A DNA stretch of 64,000 nt from contig NZ_JUGR01000001.1 in NCBI RefSeq assembly GCF_000800015.1, positions 3,410,001-3,474,000 of the forward strand. The letters are read 5' to 3'. Position 1 is the first letter of the stretch; the number at the start of each line of letters is the position of its first letter. Of this stretch, positions 17,451 to 30,639 are shown piece by piece. This stretch comes from Terriglobus sp. TAA 43 (lineage in GTDB: Bacteria > Acidobacteriota > Terriglobia > Terriglobales > Acidobacteriaceae). The notes under the pieces are model-generated. The model was not told the DNA's origin. It saw only the letters and a program-made list of their open reading frames with translations, and ran no database searches. A program made the position numbers and the translations under genes.

Positions 17451-17590
17451 TGGTTGAACGTGCCAGTCGTGAGATGCATTAGACCTTACGGTTTAGTCAA
17501 TCTCACTAGTTTTATCCTCGCAGCCTTTTCGAGCGCTGCGGGGCGGCTGAGAGCTACGGACCTCCGTCCTGTAGCGCAGCCAACCAGTAT

Positions 17591-19090
<1,500 letters not shown>

Positions 19091-19381
19091 CTAAAGAGAA
19101 ACCGATCCGGAAAGAAGAAGCGTCTCGCGTATCGCGAGCACCTCGAGTGAGTTTCTTCTGGCCCGGACACCTTACGAAGCTTCGGCTAAGTAAGAGTCTG
19201 AACTAAGCCTCTCTTTGGTTAATGATTATCTACACGATGGTCAACGATTGACTTAGTCGATCCGCACGTTCAACTGTGTCCTCGAAAATCTTTCGAGAGC
19301 CAACTGCTTCGGCAGGGAGCTCAAGGGAATTTAGGGGCTGCACCCGGTAGCGATAAGTTATCGGGTGCATACCTCTGACCT
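19091..19381 (+). other. 16S-tRNA spacer
   Basis: Internal transcribed spacer, no gene. It includes GATTGACTTAG (about 19248), whose GATTGACT pairs with AGTCAATC upstream of 16S (about 17496), a plausible part of the 16S processing stem. Confidence 0.5.
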
Positions 19382-19458
19382 GGGCCTGTAGCTCAGTTGG
19401 CTAGAGCGCACCCCTGATAAGGGTGAGGTCGGTAGTTCGAATCTACCCAGGCCCACCA
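19382..19458 (+). tRNA. tRNA-Ile (GAT anticodon)
   Basis: 77 nt with encoded CCA. Acceptor stem GGGCCTG / CAGGCCC, D-arm GCTCAGTTGGCTAGAGC, anticodon GAT at 19416-19418 in loop CTGATAA, and T-loop GTTCGAATC. Classic position in a 16S-23S spacer. Confidence 0.97.
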
Positions 19459-19511
19459 TCCTCTTGACGAGCCTCCTTGAACGGAGATACTCTAATCAAG
19501 TTGGTGCGAAT

Positions 19512-19587
19512 GGGGCTGTAGCTCAGTTGGGAGAGCGCCTGCTTTGCAAGCAGGATGTCATCGGTTCGATCCCGGTCAGCTCCACCA
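19512..19587 (+). tRNA. tRNA-Ala (TGC anticodon)
   Basis: 76 nt with encoded CCA. Acceptor stem GGGGCTG / CAGCTCC (one G-T pair), anticodon TGC at 19545-19547 in loop TTTGCAA, and T-loop GTTCGATCC. It follows tRNA-Ile by 53 bp. Confidence 0.97.
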
Positions 19588-19867
19588 ATACTCTCGAAAA
19601 GATTAAGGATCTGGATGAGGTTGAGACCAAATGGTCTGAGCCTTGGACAGAGCATCGTCCAGCACCCCAGGGTGCAGCACGCAGAAGCGTGTGTGATGTT
19701 TGACAACTGAATAGATTGGGTAAACATAACTACAAGGCTGAGCCTTCAGCTTGCAGGTAGTCTCTGCAAAACTGAAGATTTAGTAATGAATGTGTCTTTA
19801 GGATAAGTAACAAGGCGAATAATATGGACACTCGCAACAGAGTAATCTGCGTGCGAGTAAATTCTAT
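19588..19867 (+). other. tRNA-23S spacer with boxA-like site and 23S processing arms
   Basis: No gene. TTTGACAAC at 19699-19707 repeats the boxA-like core found before 16S. ACTGAATAGATTGGGT (19706-19721) pairs over 16 bases, with one G-U, with 22911-22926 downstream of 23S. An inner arm at 19855-19875 pairs with 22804-22824 over 21 bases with one mismatch. Both look like RNase III stems that bring the 23S ends together. Confidence 0.75.
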
Positions 19868-22812
<2,945 letters not shown>

Positions 22813-22910
22813 TAGAATTTACTCTGCGCAGAAACTCTGCGACCTAGAGAGATAATTCAATACAAGCCAAGTAGTTATATAAGACAAATCCAAATTTTGG
22901 TATATCGTCT

Positions 22911-22926
22911 ACTCAATCTATTCAGT
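22911..22926 (+). other. 3' arm of the outer 23S processing stem
   Basis: ACTCAATCTATTCAGT is complementary to 19706-19721. It lies between 23S and 5S, so RNase III cleavage here would separate the two. Confidence 0.7.
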
Positions 22927-22959
22927 CGTGAAACCTCGCACATGCGAGTTTCGACAATT

Positions 22960-23077
<118 letters not shown>

Positions 23078-23085
23078 TTACATTG

Positions 23086-23119
23086 AAAAGCCCACTCTTC
23101 GGAGTGGGCTTTTCGTTTT
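23086..23119 (+). terminator. rRNA operon terminator
   Basis: 12-bp perfect stem AAAAGCCCACTC / GAGTGGGCTTTT with a TTCG tetraloop, followed by CGTTTTT, nine bases after 5S. A very strong intrinsic terminator. Confidence 0.97.
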
Positions 23120-23429
23120 TGTGCAGTTATTAAATCGATGTCATCGACTTAGATAATTAGTGCGGGACATATTGTGACTCGCGGACCTCGGTGCTGCGGC
23201 TGAATTCCCATGAAAAACAACCTTCTTTACTCGCCTGCGACGAGCAAAGAAGGCAAAGGGAACAATCGATTTCTATGTGATCTGACTTGGTGTGATTCAG
23301 GTGTTACACGTGGGCGTGCTTGATTGCTCGCGCGCAGAACGATTCCCTCTTCCGCCAAAAGTGGGCATCCGCATTAATAAGGGCTCCCGAGTTATCGGAA
23401 GCCCTGGGCTTATCGTGCCGACTTTCTAC
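23120..23429. other. Intergenic region between the rRNA operon and RNase HI
   Basis: No convincing gene in 310 bp. It holds two hairpins that read as terminators for the minus-strand RNase HI gene: AGGGCT / AGCCCT at 23380-23405, and a longer one at 23221-23253 (CCTTCTTT and CTCG arms with one mismatch) followed on the minus strand by TTGTTTTT. A short plus-strand open frame from 23292 mostly overlaps RNase HI in antisense and has no support. Confidence 0.6.
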
Positions 23430-24104
23430 TTATTCGCGGATGATCTTGACGAAGACACCGTCCGGAAGACTCTTGCCACCCAGAAGATGAATGGCACCGT
23501 CCCGGACAAAGCCTCGCAGCATCTCACCCTGAGGTGGAGCTAAGGCTTCGGACCGTTGAGGAGCGGGATCCATGCGGCGCGGTGCTGCTGGTTCCGCAGC
23601 CTTTTGTGGATAGGGTGTGGCTTTGGGAGGAGCCGCCGTCTTCCCCATGCCGCGATCCATGGCCTCATTGGCAAGACGGTCTGCTGTTTTGTTTTTGTGC
23701 CGCAGAGCGTGCGAGATATTGAAGAGTTCCAGGCGAGCGATCCGTCGCTTGGCTTCCTCGAAGAGCGGTCGCAGATCAGGGCTGTTGACCTTGTACTTGC
23801 CTTGAATCTGTTTCACCATGAGCTCGCTGTCGCTTACGACTTTGACACGGCTATATCCGTTATCCAAAGCCCACTGGAGAACACCCAGGAGGCCGCTATA
23901 TTCAGCAAAATTATTAGTTTTGAACCCTAGGAATTCGCTTAGCTCTGCAAGGACAACGCCGTCTTCTTTTGCGATAACAGCGCCGTAGCCTGCAGGGCCG
24001 GGATTACCCCTTGCGCCTCCATCGCAATGCGCCAGAAGAGTAATGGCCGCAGTGCTGCGGGAGGCTGAGGGCTGGGGGGACGCGAATAGATCTCCAGTAG
24101 ACAT
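23430..24104 (-). CDS. rnhA: Ribonuclease HI with C-terminal extension
   Basis: A 224-residue protein that cuts RNA in RNA-DNA hybrids. The RNase H fold occupies about residues 18-150: first Asp in HCDGGARGNPGPAGYG, Glu in NNFAEYSGLLGVL, Asp in VVSDSELMVKQIQGKYKV, and the last His/Asp in HALRHKNKTADRLANEAMD. All four acidic residues are present. About 75 extra C-terminal residues (Pro/Ala/Arg-rich, ending DGAIHLLGGKSLPDGVFVKIIRE) are not part of the domain; the tail may be a small separate fold. Confidence 0.92.
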   Translation of the reverse strand: MSTGDLFASPQPSASRSTAAITLLAHCDGGARGNPGPAGYGAVIAKEDGVVLAELSEFLGFKTNNFAEYSGLLGVLQWALDNGYSRVKVVSDSELMVKQIQGKYKVNSPDLRPLFEEAKRRIARLELFNISHALRHKNKTADRLANEAMDRGMGKTAAPPKATPYPQKAAEPAAPRRMDPAPQRSEALAPPQGEMLRGFVRDGAIHLLGGKSLPDGVFVKIIRE

Positions 24105-24145
24105 CGATCTATTAAAACAGGTACCTCGTACCTATTCTCCATGTC

Positions 24146-25855
24146 CTATAAGACAGTAGTCCCGCTAATGAACACCTGGTCCGTCTTATTCCCGAGCAAA
24201 CGATAGAGGGCAAACTGCCGCGAGCTACCGTGACGAAGCTCCATGAGGATTTCGGCGCGATTGGTCGCGTCAGCGTCCACCACGTCAATGGGACGATAAC
24301 GTGGAATCCGGTCGAGGTGCGTGCTATCGGTGACCGTTCGCATTGCCGGATGAAGTGTGCCGTCAGGATCGGTATTCGCTACAACTGTGACGTACCGCTC
24401 TGGCGTTGAATCTGTCGCAGGAACCCGCGCGAAGAAGGTGTAACTGACGGGCGCGCTGAAATAGAGCTGATAAGCACCCATTTGTTCGTCTGCGAACGAG
24501 AGAGAAGGTGCAGGGGCAGCCTTCGTGGGTTTTGTACTCCGGGTGTGAACGGCAGGTGCTTTCACTGTTTTCGCGGACTTAGTCGGGCTTGCTACAGGAG
24601 CCTGAGGCGCTGCGGTCGTTTCCAAGGCGTCGGTCGCCAGTGCAGGATTCAGCACGACCGCGCGGGCCAGATCTTCCAGGGCGCTTAAAGCCGTAGCACG
24701 TTCGGTATTGCTCGCAAACTTGTAGGTGAAATCGTGCTGTGGGCGGTCTTTCGCATCACTGACAGCAACAATCGACTCCAGCGGTGTCGAAAGAGTCGAG
24801 CCAGCCGCAGCTTTTACTTTCACGACCGCCTGGGTGTCGTCTTTCGCCGTGGTGATAGCGCCGCGTCGCAGGACAGGACCACCAGACATAGTGTCACCGC
24901 TGGAGATCGTGCCGTTTTCGGCTACCGTCTCGTTCGCAGAAGAGCGAGCGTCAGTCGGCCCCGCAGCGCGTGTTTCGGCGGCCTTTGCGGTGCTACGGCT
25001 GGCCAGTTCCATGGGGTCTGGCGGAAGCGCATTCGGATCATCTTCCTCGGCAGCGCGATGGCGGATGGTGGGGCGATCCGGATCGTCGGCAGGAGCATTG
25101 TTCTGCGTAACGGTCGCCTCGGGTGGCTTCTTGGAGTCCTTCTTGTTCGCCTTGCTCTGATCTCCGGTGTTGTGTGCGGAGGATTCCGGCGAGCGGTGCA
25201 GCGTGGGACGCTCTGGATCAGCGGCGTCCTTATCCTTCTTGCCCGAACCGTAGTCGTCCAGCGTCACTTTGGCGGGAGTATCTTCTTCCCGACATTCATC
25301 CGGAATTGCGGCTGCTGTCGCCTTGGGATCGATGGTTTTAGTATCAGCAGACTTGGAACCGAAGTGTGGCTTGCCATCGTCTTTGGGGGCTTCCTGCACC
25401 ACGTGGGCGTTGCCGCAGTTCGGTCGGATGCGTCCGGCCTTTGGCGCCTTTGGCGTTGATACTCGTCCGTACCCAAACCAGCCATCGTCAAAGGGAAGAT
25501 TCGCGGCGATAGCGCTTCCTGCAAAATTTCGCGAAGCGATCAGGTCGAACACGTTCTGCTGTGTGCCGCTCTTTTGCAGGTCGTAACGGATGCCGGATTC
25601 CAGGGCAAAGGGGACGGGGCGCGCCAGATAAATCCCAGCATCCTCATAATGACCGCCAATGAAAAGCGACACCGGGATCAGCCGGGCTGCCTTTGGCTTT
25701 ATGGGGTCGTCGCCAACGTATTCGTACAGCGCGACGGCGCGCGTCACCTGATCCGGTTTCGCAACCTTGTGCATTTGCGCCACCGCCGCAAGGGGCAGCG
25801 AGCACAACACGGTTGCGGCAGAGAGCCATCGGACGGCGAACTTACGGGCGTGCAT
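24146..25855 (-). CDS. Large secreted protein of unknown function
   Basis: A 569-residue protein with a clear signal peptide (LSAATVLCSLPLAAVAQ). The N-terminal part (about 30-135) is beta-rich: ARLIPVSLFIGGHYEDAGIYLARPVPFALESG. A long charged, low-complexity middle (about 135-345) contains two echoes of DPERPTLHR / DPDRPTIRHR. A third part (about 345-410) holds FTYKFASNTERATALSALEDLA, and the C-terminal domain (about 455-569) holds YFSAPVSYTFFARVPA and RAEILMELRHGSSRQFALYRLLG. I do not recognise a known family; the two folded ends joined by a disordered linker suggest an envelope scaffold. No enzymatic motif is seen. Confidence 0.8.
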   Translation of the reverse strand: MHARKFAVRWLSAATVLCSLPLAAVAQMHKVAKPDQVTRAVALYEYVGDDPIKPKAARLIPVSLFIGGHYEDAGIYLARPVPFALESGIRYDLQKSGTQQNVFDLIASRNFAGSAIAANLPFDDGWFGYGRVSTPKAPKAGRIRPNCGNAHVVQEAPKDDGKPHFGSKSADTKTIDPKATAAAIPDECREEDTPAKVTLDDYGSGKKDKDAADPERPTLHRSPESSAHNTGDQSKANKKDSKKPPEATVTQNNAPADDPDRPTIRHRAAEEDDPNALPPDPMELASRSTAKAAETRAAGPTDARSSANETVAENGTISSGDTMSGGPVLRRGAITTAKDDTQAVVKVKAAAGSTLSTPLESIVAVSDAKDRPQHDFTYKFASNTERATALSALEDLARAVVLNPALATDALETTAAPQAPVASPTKSAKTVKAPAVHTRSTKPTKAAPAPSLSFADEQMGAYQLYFSAPVSYTFFARVPATDSTPERYVTVVANTDPDGTLHPAMRTVTDSTHLDRIPRYRPIDVVDADATNRAEILMELRHGSSRQFALYRLLGNKTDQVFISGTTVL

Positions 25856-25913
25856 ACTACTCCATTGGACGGCGAAACGTTCTCAACAGCATACGCGGCG
25901 TAAGCTAGGAACT

Positions 25914-26369
25914 ATGAAGATTGGCGACATCGTAGACTTTTCGCTCAACGACCAGGACGGCAACAGCGTCTCACTTTCACAGTTTCGCGGGTCGCCCGTG
26001 GTGCTGTTTTTCTACCCACGTGCCGACACGCCGGGCTGCACCGTGGAAGCCTGCGAATTTCGCGATATCTACAGCAAGCTGAAGTCCGCGGGCGCGGTTT
26101 TGCTGGGCATTTCGCGTGATACAGAGTCGAAACAGAAGAAATTCGCCACAAAGTTTTCGCTTCCCTATACGTTGCTGGCCGATCCGGAACTGACTGTGGC
26201 CAAACAGTTTGATGTGGTGCGCGACGCCACCATGTATGGCAGGCCCGTGATCAAAATTGAGCGGTCCACGTTCTTGTTTGATCGCGAAGGCAAACTCACA
26301 GCCGAATTTCGCAAGGTAAAGCCCGAAGGCCATGCAGCAGAGATGCTGGAGGCTATCCGCAAGGCATAG
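25914..26369 (+). CDS. bcp: Peroxiredoxin, BCP/PrxQ type
   Basis: A 151-residue thiol peroxidase that reduces H2O2 and organic peroxides using thioredoxin. The peroxidatic Cys is in DTPGCTVEACEFRD; the second Cys five residues later makes the PrxQ CxxxxC intramolecular disulfide. SQFRGSPVVLFFYPRADTPG and LLGISRDTESKQKKFATK are further family segments. ATG at 25914 is the family start; the frame stays open upstream but overlaps the divergent gene. Confidence 0.96.
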   Translation: MKIGDIVDFSLNDQDGNSVSLSQFRGSPVVLFFYPRADTPGCTVEACEFRDIYSKLKSAGAVLLGISRDTESKQKKFATKFSLPYTLLADPELTVAKQFDVVRDATMYGRPVIKIERSTFLFDREGKLTAEFRKVKPEGHAAEMLEAIRKA

Positions 26370-26384
26370 CTGTCTGGAATAGCC

Positions 26385-26891
26385 TTAGTAGGCCGGAAAG
26401 ATGAGAGTCTGCTGCGGGGAAATGCTTGCCTCCGTACCTTTTGCGGGGGCAGCATCGGCTGTCAGTCGTGCCCCTCGCTTGCCCTGCTCTGTAATCACCT
26501 GGCTCAACTCGTCCTGACCGTTCATTCGCACGATCTGTAGACTCAGTTCGCCTGCGCTGGACATCTGCCCGGCTGCGGCGACAGAAACCACGGTTAGTTC
26601 CACCGGACTGCCCGCTGGAGCCTTGCCAGCAGCTTTGACCAGTTTGCCCTGCAGCTTTTGACCGTTGACGGCTCGAGCGCTGTCTATTTCTGCGTCCAGG
26701 CGCACCTCAATGGGCGTGCCGGTGGCGATGCCCAACGTATTGCGCATGGTCACAATCGGCAGGGAGGAGTCGCGGTCTCCCACGATCGAGAGCGCACCCT
26801 GTGCCGGTGGCGCCGCCGACAGGGAACCGGTCTGCGCCGAAAGGGCGCTTGCAAAAAACAGCAGGAATGCACTGTGCAAAACAATTCGCAT
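26385..26891 (-). CDS. Small secreted protein of unknown function
   Basis: A 168-residue protein with a signal peptide (VLHSAFLLFFASALSAQ). After a short linker come TMRNTLGIATGTPIEVRLDAEIDSARAVNGQKLQGKLV and ELTVVSVAAAGQMSSAGELSLQIVRM, which read as beta strands of a small domain. It resembles the recurrent acidobacterial periplasmic modules in which 'GTPIxVRLxxxIDSxxxxxGxxFxGxL' sets off a barrel-like fold. ATG at 26891 is used because it starts the signal peptide. Confidence 0.75.
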   Translation of the reverse strand: MRIVLHSAFLLFFASALSAQTGSLSAAPPAQGALSIVGDRDSSLPIVTMRNTLGIATGTPIEVRLDAEIDSARAVNGQKLQGKLVKAAGKAPAGSPVELTVVSVAAAGQMSSAGELSLQIVRMNGQDELSQVITEQGKRGARLTADAAPAKGTEASISPQQTLIFPAY

Positions 26892-27048
26892 CAGCCATTG
26901 GGATGAATCCTGCCGGCGGTCGGGTTGTCGCGCATTCTGGCGCCACTGTTGCTTCTGCAACTGTCCCCGTAATGGCATCCGTTCTATAAAGGTCGTGACG
27001 AAGTCGGTCGTATGACCGTAACGTGAGTGCACGGAGGGACTTGGACGC

Positions 27049-28218
27049 ATGGCAACACGTATGGAAGACGTGATCATTGTGGGCGCAGGGCCTACGGGGC
27101 TGGCACTGGCGGCGGAATTGCGGCGTCTTGGCATTGCGCCCATGTTGTTTGACCGGGTCGCGGAGGGTGCAAATACATCTCGCGCCACGGTTGTTCACGC
27201 GCGTACGCTGGAAGTACTGGAGCCACTTGCCATTAGCGACATCATGGTGGCGCGCGGCATTCCGTTGCGTGCGGGGCATCTGCGGGAAAAGGGCGGAGCC
27301 GTCAAGGCAACCATTGCGTTCGATGAACTGCCAACGAAGTATCCGTTTGCATTGGCTCTCCCGCAGAATCTGACGGAAGAAATTCTGGTGGCGAAGCTGC
27401 GGGAGCTGGGTGGAAGTATTCATCGCCCCATTGAGGTCACTTCGCTCACTCAGTCTGCAGATTCTGCCACGGTGACTTATACGGCCGCTGGCACCCTCGT
27501 GCAGGAGCTGCGCGGACGCTGGGTGGTTGGCTGTGATGGATTGCACAGCACAGTACGTCAGGCTACGGACATTGCCTTCACCGGCGGCAATTATGAAGAG
27601 TCATTCGTGCTGGCAGACGTCGAGATGGATTGGCCGCTTTCACCGCATGCAACCGCGAACATGCTTGAGATGTTCTTAGGCGACGAAGGCATCACCTTGA
27701 TAGCCCCGTTGCCAAACAACATCTGGCGCATCATCGCCACGCAGGAAAATGCACCGCAAAATCCTGCAGTGGACGACTGTCAGCGCATCCTGGATACGCG
27801 AACCGTCTCCGGTGCTAAGGTGTATCGCGTGGTGTGGTCTTCGCGGTTCCGTATTCAACATAGGGTGGCGAGCAAGCTGAGGCAGGGCCGTGTGCTTATC
27901 GCTGGCGATGCAGCGCATGTGCACTCGCCTGCCGGTGGGCAAGGGATGAACACTGGCGTGCAGGACGCAGTCTCACTCGCAAGTGCACTGGCAACAGCGA
28001 TCCGTACTGGCGATGAATCGGAATTGGCTTCATGGGAAGAGAAGCGTTTGAAGATCGCGCATTCCGTCGTGAATACAACGGACAAGATGACGAAGCTGGT
28101 GCTTTCTCAGAACCCACTGACACATCTGCTGCGAGAAGCCATTCTGGGACTGGCGGGACATGTGCCTGCCATGGGACAAGCGATGGCAAGGCGCATGTCT
28201 GAAATCGATAACCGTTAG
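27049..28218 (+). CDS. FAD-dependent aromatic monooxygenase (PheA/TfdB family)
   Basis: A 389-residue flavoprotein hydroxylase. Rossmann motif VIIVGAGPTGLALAAELRR, then ATVVHARTLEVLEPL (the r.tgl..rslEiL region), the DG motif WVVGCDGLHSTVRQ and the GD motif VLIAGDAAHVHSPAGGQGMNTGVQDA are all intact, as in phenol and 3-(3-hydroxyphenyl)propionate hydroxylases. It is shorter than TfdB-type enzymes (about 550-600 residues) and lacks their C-terminal thioredoxin-like domain. Likely hydroxylates an aromatic or polyketide-like substrate with NAD(P)H and O2; no aromatic catabolic genes are adjacent. Confidence 0.9.
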   Translation: MATRMEDVIIVGAGPTGLALAAELRRLGIAPMLFDRVAEGANTSRATVVHARTLEVLEPLAISDIMVARGIPLRAGHLREKGGAVKATIAFDELPTKYPFALALPQNLTEEILVAKLRELGGSIHRPIEVTSLTQSADSATVTYTAAGTLVQELRGRWVVGCDGLHSTVRQATDIAFTGGNYEESFVLADVEMDWPLSPHATANMLEMFLGDEGITLIAPLPNNIWRIIATQENAPQNPAVDDCQRILDTRTVSGAKVYRVVWSSRFRIQHRVASKLRQGRVLIAGDAAHVHSPAGGQGMNTGVQDAVSLASALATAIRTGDESELASWEEKRLKIAHSVVNTTDKMTKLVLSQNPLTHLLREAILGLAGHVPAMGQAMARRMSEIDNR

Positions 28219-28227
28219 GTAGGTTTC

Positions 28228-28944
28228 CTATCGAATGTTCTCGAACGGGATATTCAGAATGGGGTACTGCTTCCAGTCGCGGTAATCAAAGTGCCACCAC
28301 TCGGTTGGGTTAACCTCAAACCCTTCCTTCGTCATGGCGTGACGAAGAACACTGCGTAACTGCCGTTCTTCCGCGGTGCCGCCGGAATAATCAGCATAGG
28401 CGCGCTCGGTCATCTCGTCATAACCACTGGGCATGGTCACTTCCTCGCCCGTTTTCAGATCGTAAAGGGACAGGTCTACCGCACAACCGCGATTATGTTT
28501 CGATCCGGCTTTTGGATCTGCAACGAAAATCTTCTGATGGTTCGGCGTCGCATCCCAGAAGATCTTCGTCACGTACCAAGGGCGATATGCGTCGTGAATG
28601 ATCAGCCCATAGCCAAGCGGACGTAGCGCATTGCTGGCGCGCACTACAGCTTCCGCTGCAGGCCGCTGCAGGAATGCACGAGCCTGCGTGTAGACCGGCG
28701 TTCCAAGGAAGTTATTCGAAGTCGCATAGCGAATGTCGAGCTTGATGGTGGGATCGAGCGTGATGAGTTCAACGAGGTCAGGCGCGCGGAAGTTGCCAGC
28801 TTCTTTCGGTGGCTGCTCTTGAAGCGCTTCGGCGCGAAGCTGCTCCACGGGATGCAGCGGTGTGATGCGAAACGAAGGTGCCTGCGCATGCAGTGTGGCG
28901 CATGCAAGAACAGCGCTGCAGAAGAAATGAAGTGTTCGCTTCAT
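28228..28944 (-). CDS. Secreted D-Ala-D-Ala dipeptidase (VanX/DdpX family)
   Basis: A 238-residue zinc peptidase with a signal peptide (FFCSAVLACATLHAQ). Peptidase M15D motifs: YGLIIHDAYRPW, the zinc ligands in SKHNRGCAVDLSLYD (His and Asp), catalytic Glu and third ligand His in NPTEWWHFDY. It cleaves D-Ala-D-Ala in the periplasm, serving cell-wall recycling or use as nutrient. No vanH/vanA/vanRS neighbours are present, so glycopeptide resistance is not indicated. It lies 32 bp behind nnr on the same strand and may be cotranscribed. Confidence 0.93.
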   Translation of the reverse strand: MKRTLHFFCSAVLACATLHAQAPSFRITPLHPVEQLRAEALQEQPPKEAGNFRAPDLVELITLDPTIKLDIRYATSNNFLGTPVYTQARAFLQRPAAEAVVRASNALRPLGYGLIIHDAYRPWYVTKIFWDATPNHQKIFVADPKAGSKHNRGCAVDLSLYDLKTGEEVTMPSGYDEMTERAYADYSGGTAEERQLRSVLRHAMTKEGFEVNPTEWWHFDYRDWKQYPILNIPFENIR

Positions 28945-28976
28945 GGTGCTGATGTTTGCATGAGATGGCCGCAGAA

Positions 28977-30572
28977 TCAATCGTGCAAACCGCAGATCCA
29001 ATCGCCAATGCTGTCTGCCGTGCGATAGCGGAAAGCTCTGCTGAGATGAGCGACCGTGTCCGTAGCAAGCACGGTGTGTTGATCCATCTCGCGCGCAGCG
29101 AAGTCACCCGCAAGCCCATGCAGATAAACGGCAGACGCTACAGCTTCGCGAACTTGATCAGGCTTTTGCGCAAGACACGCAGCAACAATGCCGGTAAGGA
29201 TATCGCCGGAACCGCCCTTCGCCATGGATGGATTGCCCGTGGTGTTCACTGCAATCGAACCGTCAGGATGCGCTACAAGTGTCCGAGAACCTTTCAGCAC
29301 CAGTGTCACGCCATGCTGCTGTGCGAAGCTGCGTGCCAGATTCAATCGATCCGCCTGCACCTGTTTTGCCGTGATTCCAAGCAGCGTTCCCATCTCGCCA
29401 GGATGCGGCGTGAGAACAATGGTGCGTGTGCCGTTACGTGAAGCTTCCTTCAGTAATGCAGCCTGATCTTTGAATGCGTTGAGACCGTCAGCGTCCAACA
29501 CCAGCGGAATATCGCTTTCCAATACAAGACGCCGCACAAACTCTGACGCTTCGCCATTCGTGCCCAACCCAGGACCAATAGCGAGAACAGAAATCTTCTT
29601 CAGCCATTGGTCTTTCGACTGAAGGTTCGCAAGCGCAACAGAGCCGGTTGCGTCTTCGCTGAGCGGATGAGTCATAAGCTCCGGCGTGATCAGCGCAACG
29701 GTGTTCAAAATCGACGTTGGCACGGCAGCTGTGACTAAACCTGCACCAGCGCGCAGAGCAGCCAACGATGACATGGAAGGCGCGCCTGCCTTGCCTGCTG
29801 CACCGCCAATCAGCAACACATGACCATACATGCCCTTATTCGATTCGAAAGGACGTGGCGTTTCGAAGATGTGTTTCGCTGCGCCCGTCCATGTGAGCTT
29901 TTGCTCACTTTCAATCGCTGCATCGGGAGAACCAATCGGCGCAACAACAACAGGGCCAAACACATCAGGCGCGGTCAGATGCCCGAATGCGTGCGCAAGC
30001 TTCGGCGCAGTAAAGGTTACAACTGCATTCGCGCGAAACGCTCCATCGGCATACGTCTCCGTAAGGTTTGCATCCCATCCGCTGGGCAGATCAACCGCGA
30101 CAACTGGAATCGTTGTATCTGCAACGATATCGCGAGCTATAGCAGCCGAGCCACGCAACGGCGGTGTGAAGCCTGTGCCAACAAGGGCATCCAGAAGAAC
30201 ATCGGCTTCACGAATTGCATTCGGCAGCGTCTCCTTTACGGCAGCTTCATCTGCAAGCACGCGGATAGCGGATGCATCCAGCGACTGATACGCTGCAGCC
30301 GCATCGCCCTTCAATTTCGCGGCGTCGCCCAGCAGAAGCACTTCCACGTTGCGGCCAGATTGAAGCAGTACACGCGCCGCAACAAATCCATCACCACCGT
30401 TGTTACCAGCTCCGGCAAGTACAAGGATGTTCTTCGCCGTTGGGTACTGCTGCTGCGTGAACTTCGCCACGGCCGTTCCGGCATGCTCCATCAGTTCGCC
30501 AAAGGGAACTCCAAAACGTTCGGCGGTAGCGCGGTCTGCGGCGGACATCTCGGCTGCGGTCAGGATCTTCAT
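28977..30572 (-). CDS. nnr: Bifunctional NAD(P)H-hydrate epimerase / ADP-dependent dehydratase
   Basis: A 531-residue metabolite-repair enzyme that restores damaged NADHX and NADPHX. The YjeF_N epimerase half (about 1-215) starts MKILTAAEMSAADRAT and carries LAGAGNNGGDGFVAARVL. The ribokinase-like dehydratase half (about 235-531) carries GHVLLIGGAAGKAGAPSM, LTPHPGEMGTLLG, LKGSRTLVAHPDG and the ADP/Mg motif NPSMAKGGSGDILTGIV. The fused arrangement is the usual bacterial one. ATG at 30572 is used because it begins the family N-terminus. Confidence 0.95.
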   Translation of the reverse strand: MKILTAAEMSAADRATAERFGVPFGELMEHAGTAVAKFTQQQYPTAKNILVLAGAGNNGGDGFVAARVLLQSGRNVEVLLLGDAAKLKGDAAAAYQSLDASAIRVLADEAAVKETLPNAIREADVLLDALVGTGFTPPLRGSAAIARDIVADTTIPVVAVDLPSGWDANLTETYADGAFRANAVVTFTAPKLAHAFGHLTAPDVFGPVVVAPIGSPDAAIESEQKLTWTGAAKHIFETPRPFESNKGMYGHVLLIGGAAGKAGAPSMSSLAALRAGAGLVTAAVPTSILNTVALITPELMTHPLSEDATGSVALANLQSKDQWLKKISVLAIGPGLGTNGEASEFVRRLVLESDIPLVLDADGLNAFKDQAALLKEASRNGTRTIVLTPHPGEMGTLLGITAKQVQADRLNLARSFAQQHGVTLVLKGSRTLVAHPDGSIAVNTTGNPSMAKGGSGDILTGIVAACLAQKPDQVREAVASAVYLHGLAGDFAAREMDQHTVLATDTVAHLSRAFRYRTADSIGDWICGLHD

Positions 30573-30582
30573 GCTGCTCCAT

Positions 30583-30617
30583 TCTAAGAAGAAAGAGCCC
30601 GGCAATGCGCCGGGCTC
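30583..30617 (-). terminator. Terminator of the penicillin-binding protein gene
   Basis: 9-bp stem GAGCCCGGC / GCCGGGCTC, followed on the minus strand by TTTCTTCTT, about 25 bases after the stop at 30640. It sits just upstream of nnr, so nnr probably has its own promoter. Confidence 0.8.
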
Positions 30618-30639
30618 CTGTCATTCAAAATGCGTCGTA

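Larger units (their letters stand above)
16605..17590 (+). other. Long rRNA promoter and leader region (no protein gene)
   Basis: About 985 bp without a credible gene. The plus strand is purine-rich and full of short related words (CAAGC, CGAAAG, AAGCG), with small hairpins such as GGGGC/GCCCC at about 16985 and GCGAT/ATCGC at about 17010. It contains three consensus promoters and a boxA-like site, so transcripts begin 350-850 nt ahead of 16S. Short open frames on the minus strand here have no start signals or recognisable products. Confidence 0.7.

Noticed and set aside
17441-17470. TTGACA before 16S as a fourth rRNA promoter
   Set aside because: No -10 at a 16-18 base distance; the sequence fits boxA better.
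28228-28944. VanX-type gene as evidence of glycopeptide resistance
   Set aside because: No vanHA or regulatory genes are nearby; secreted dipeptidases of this family commonly serve wall turnover.
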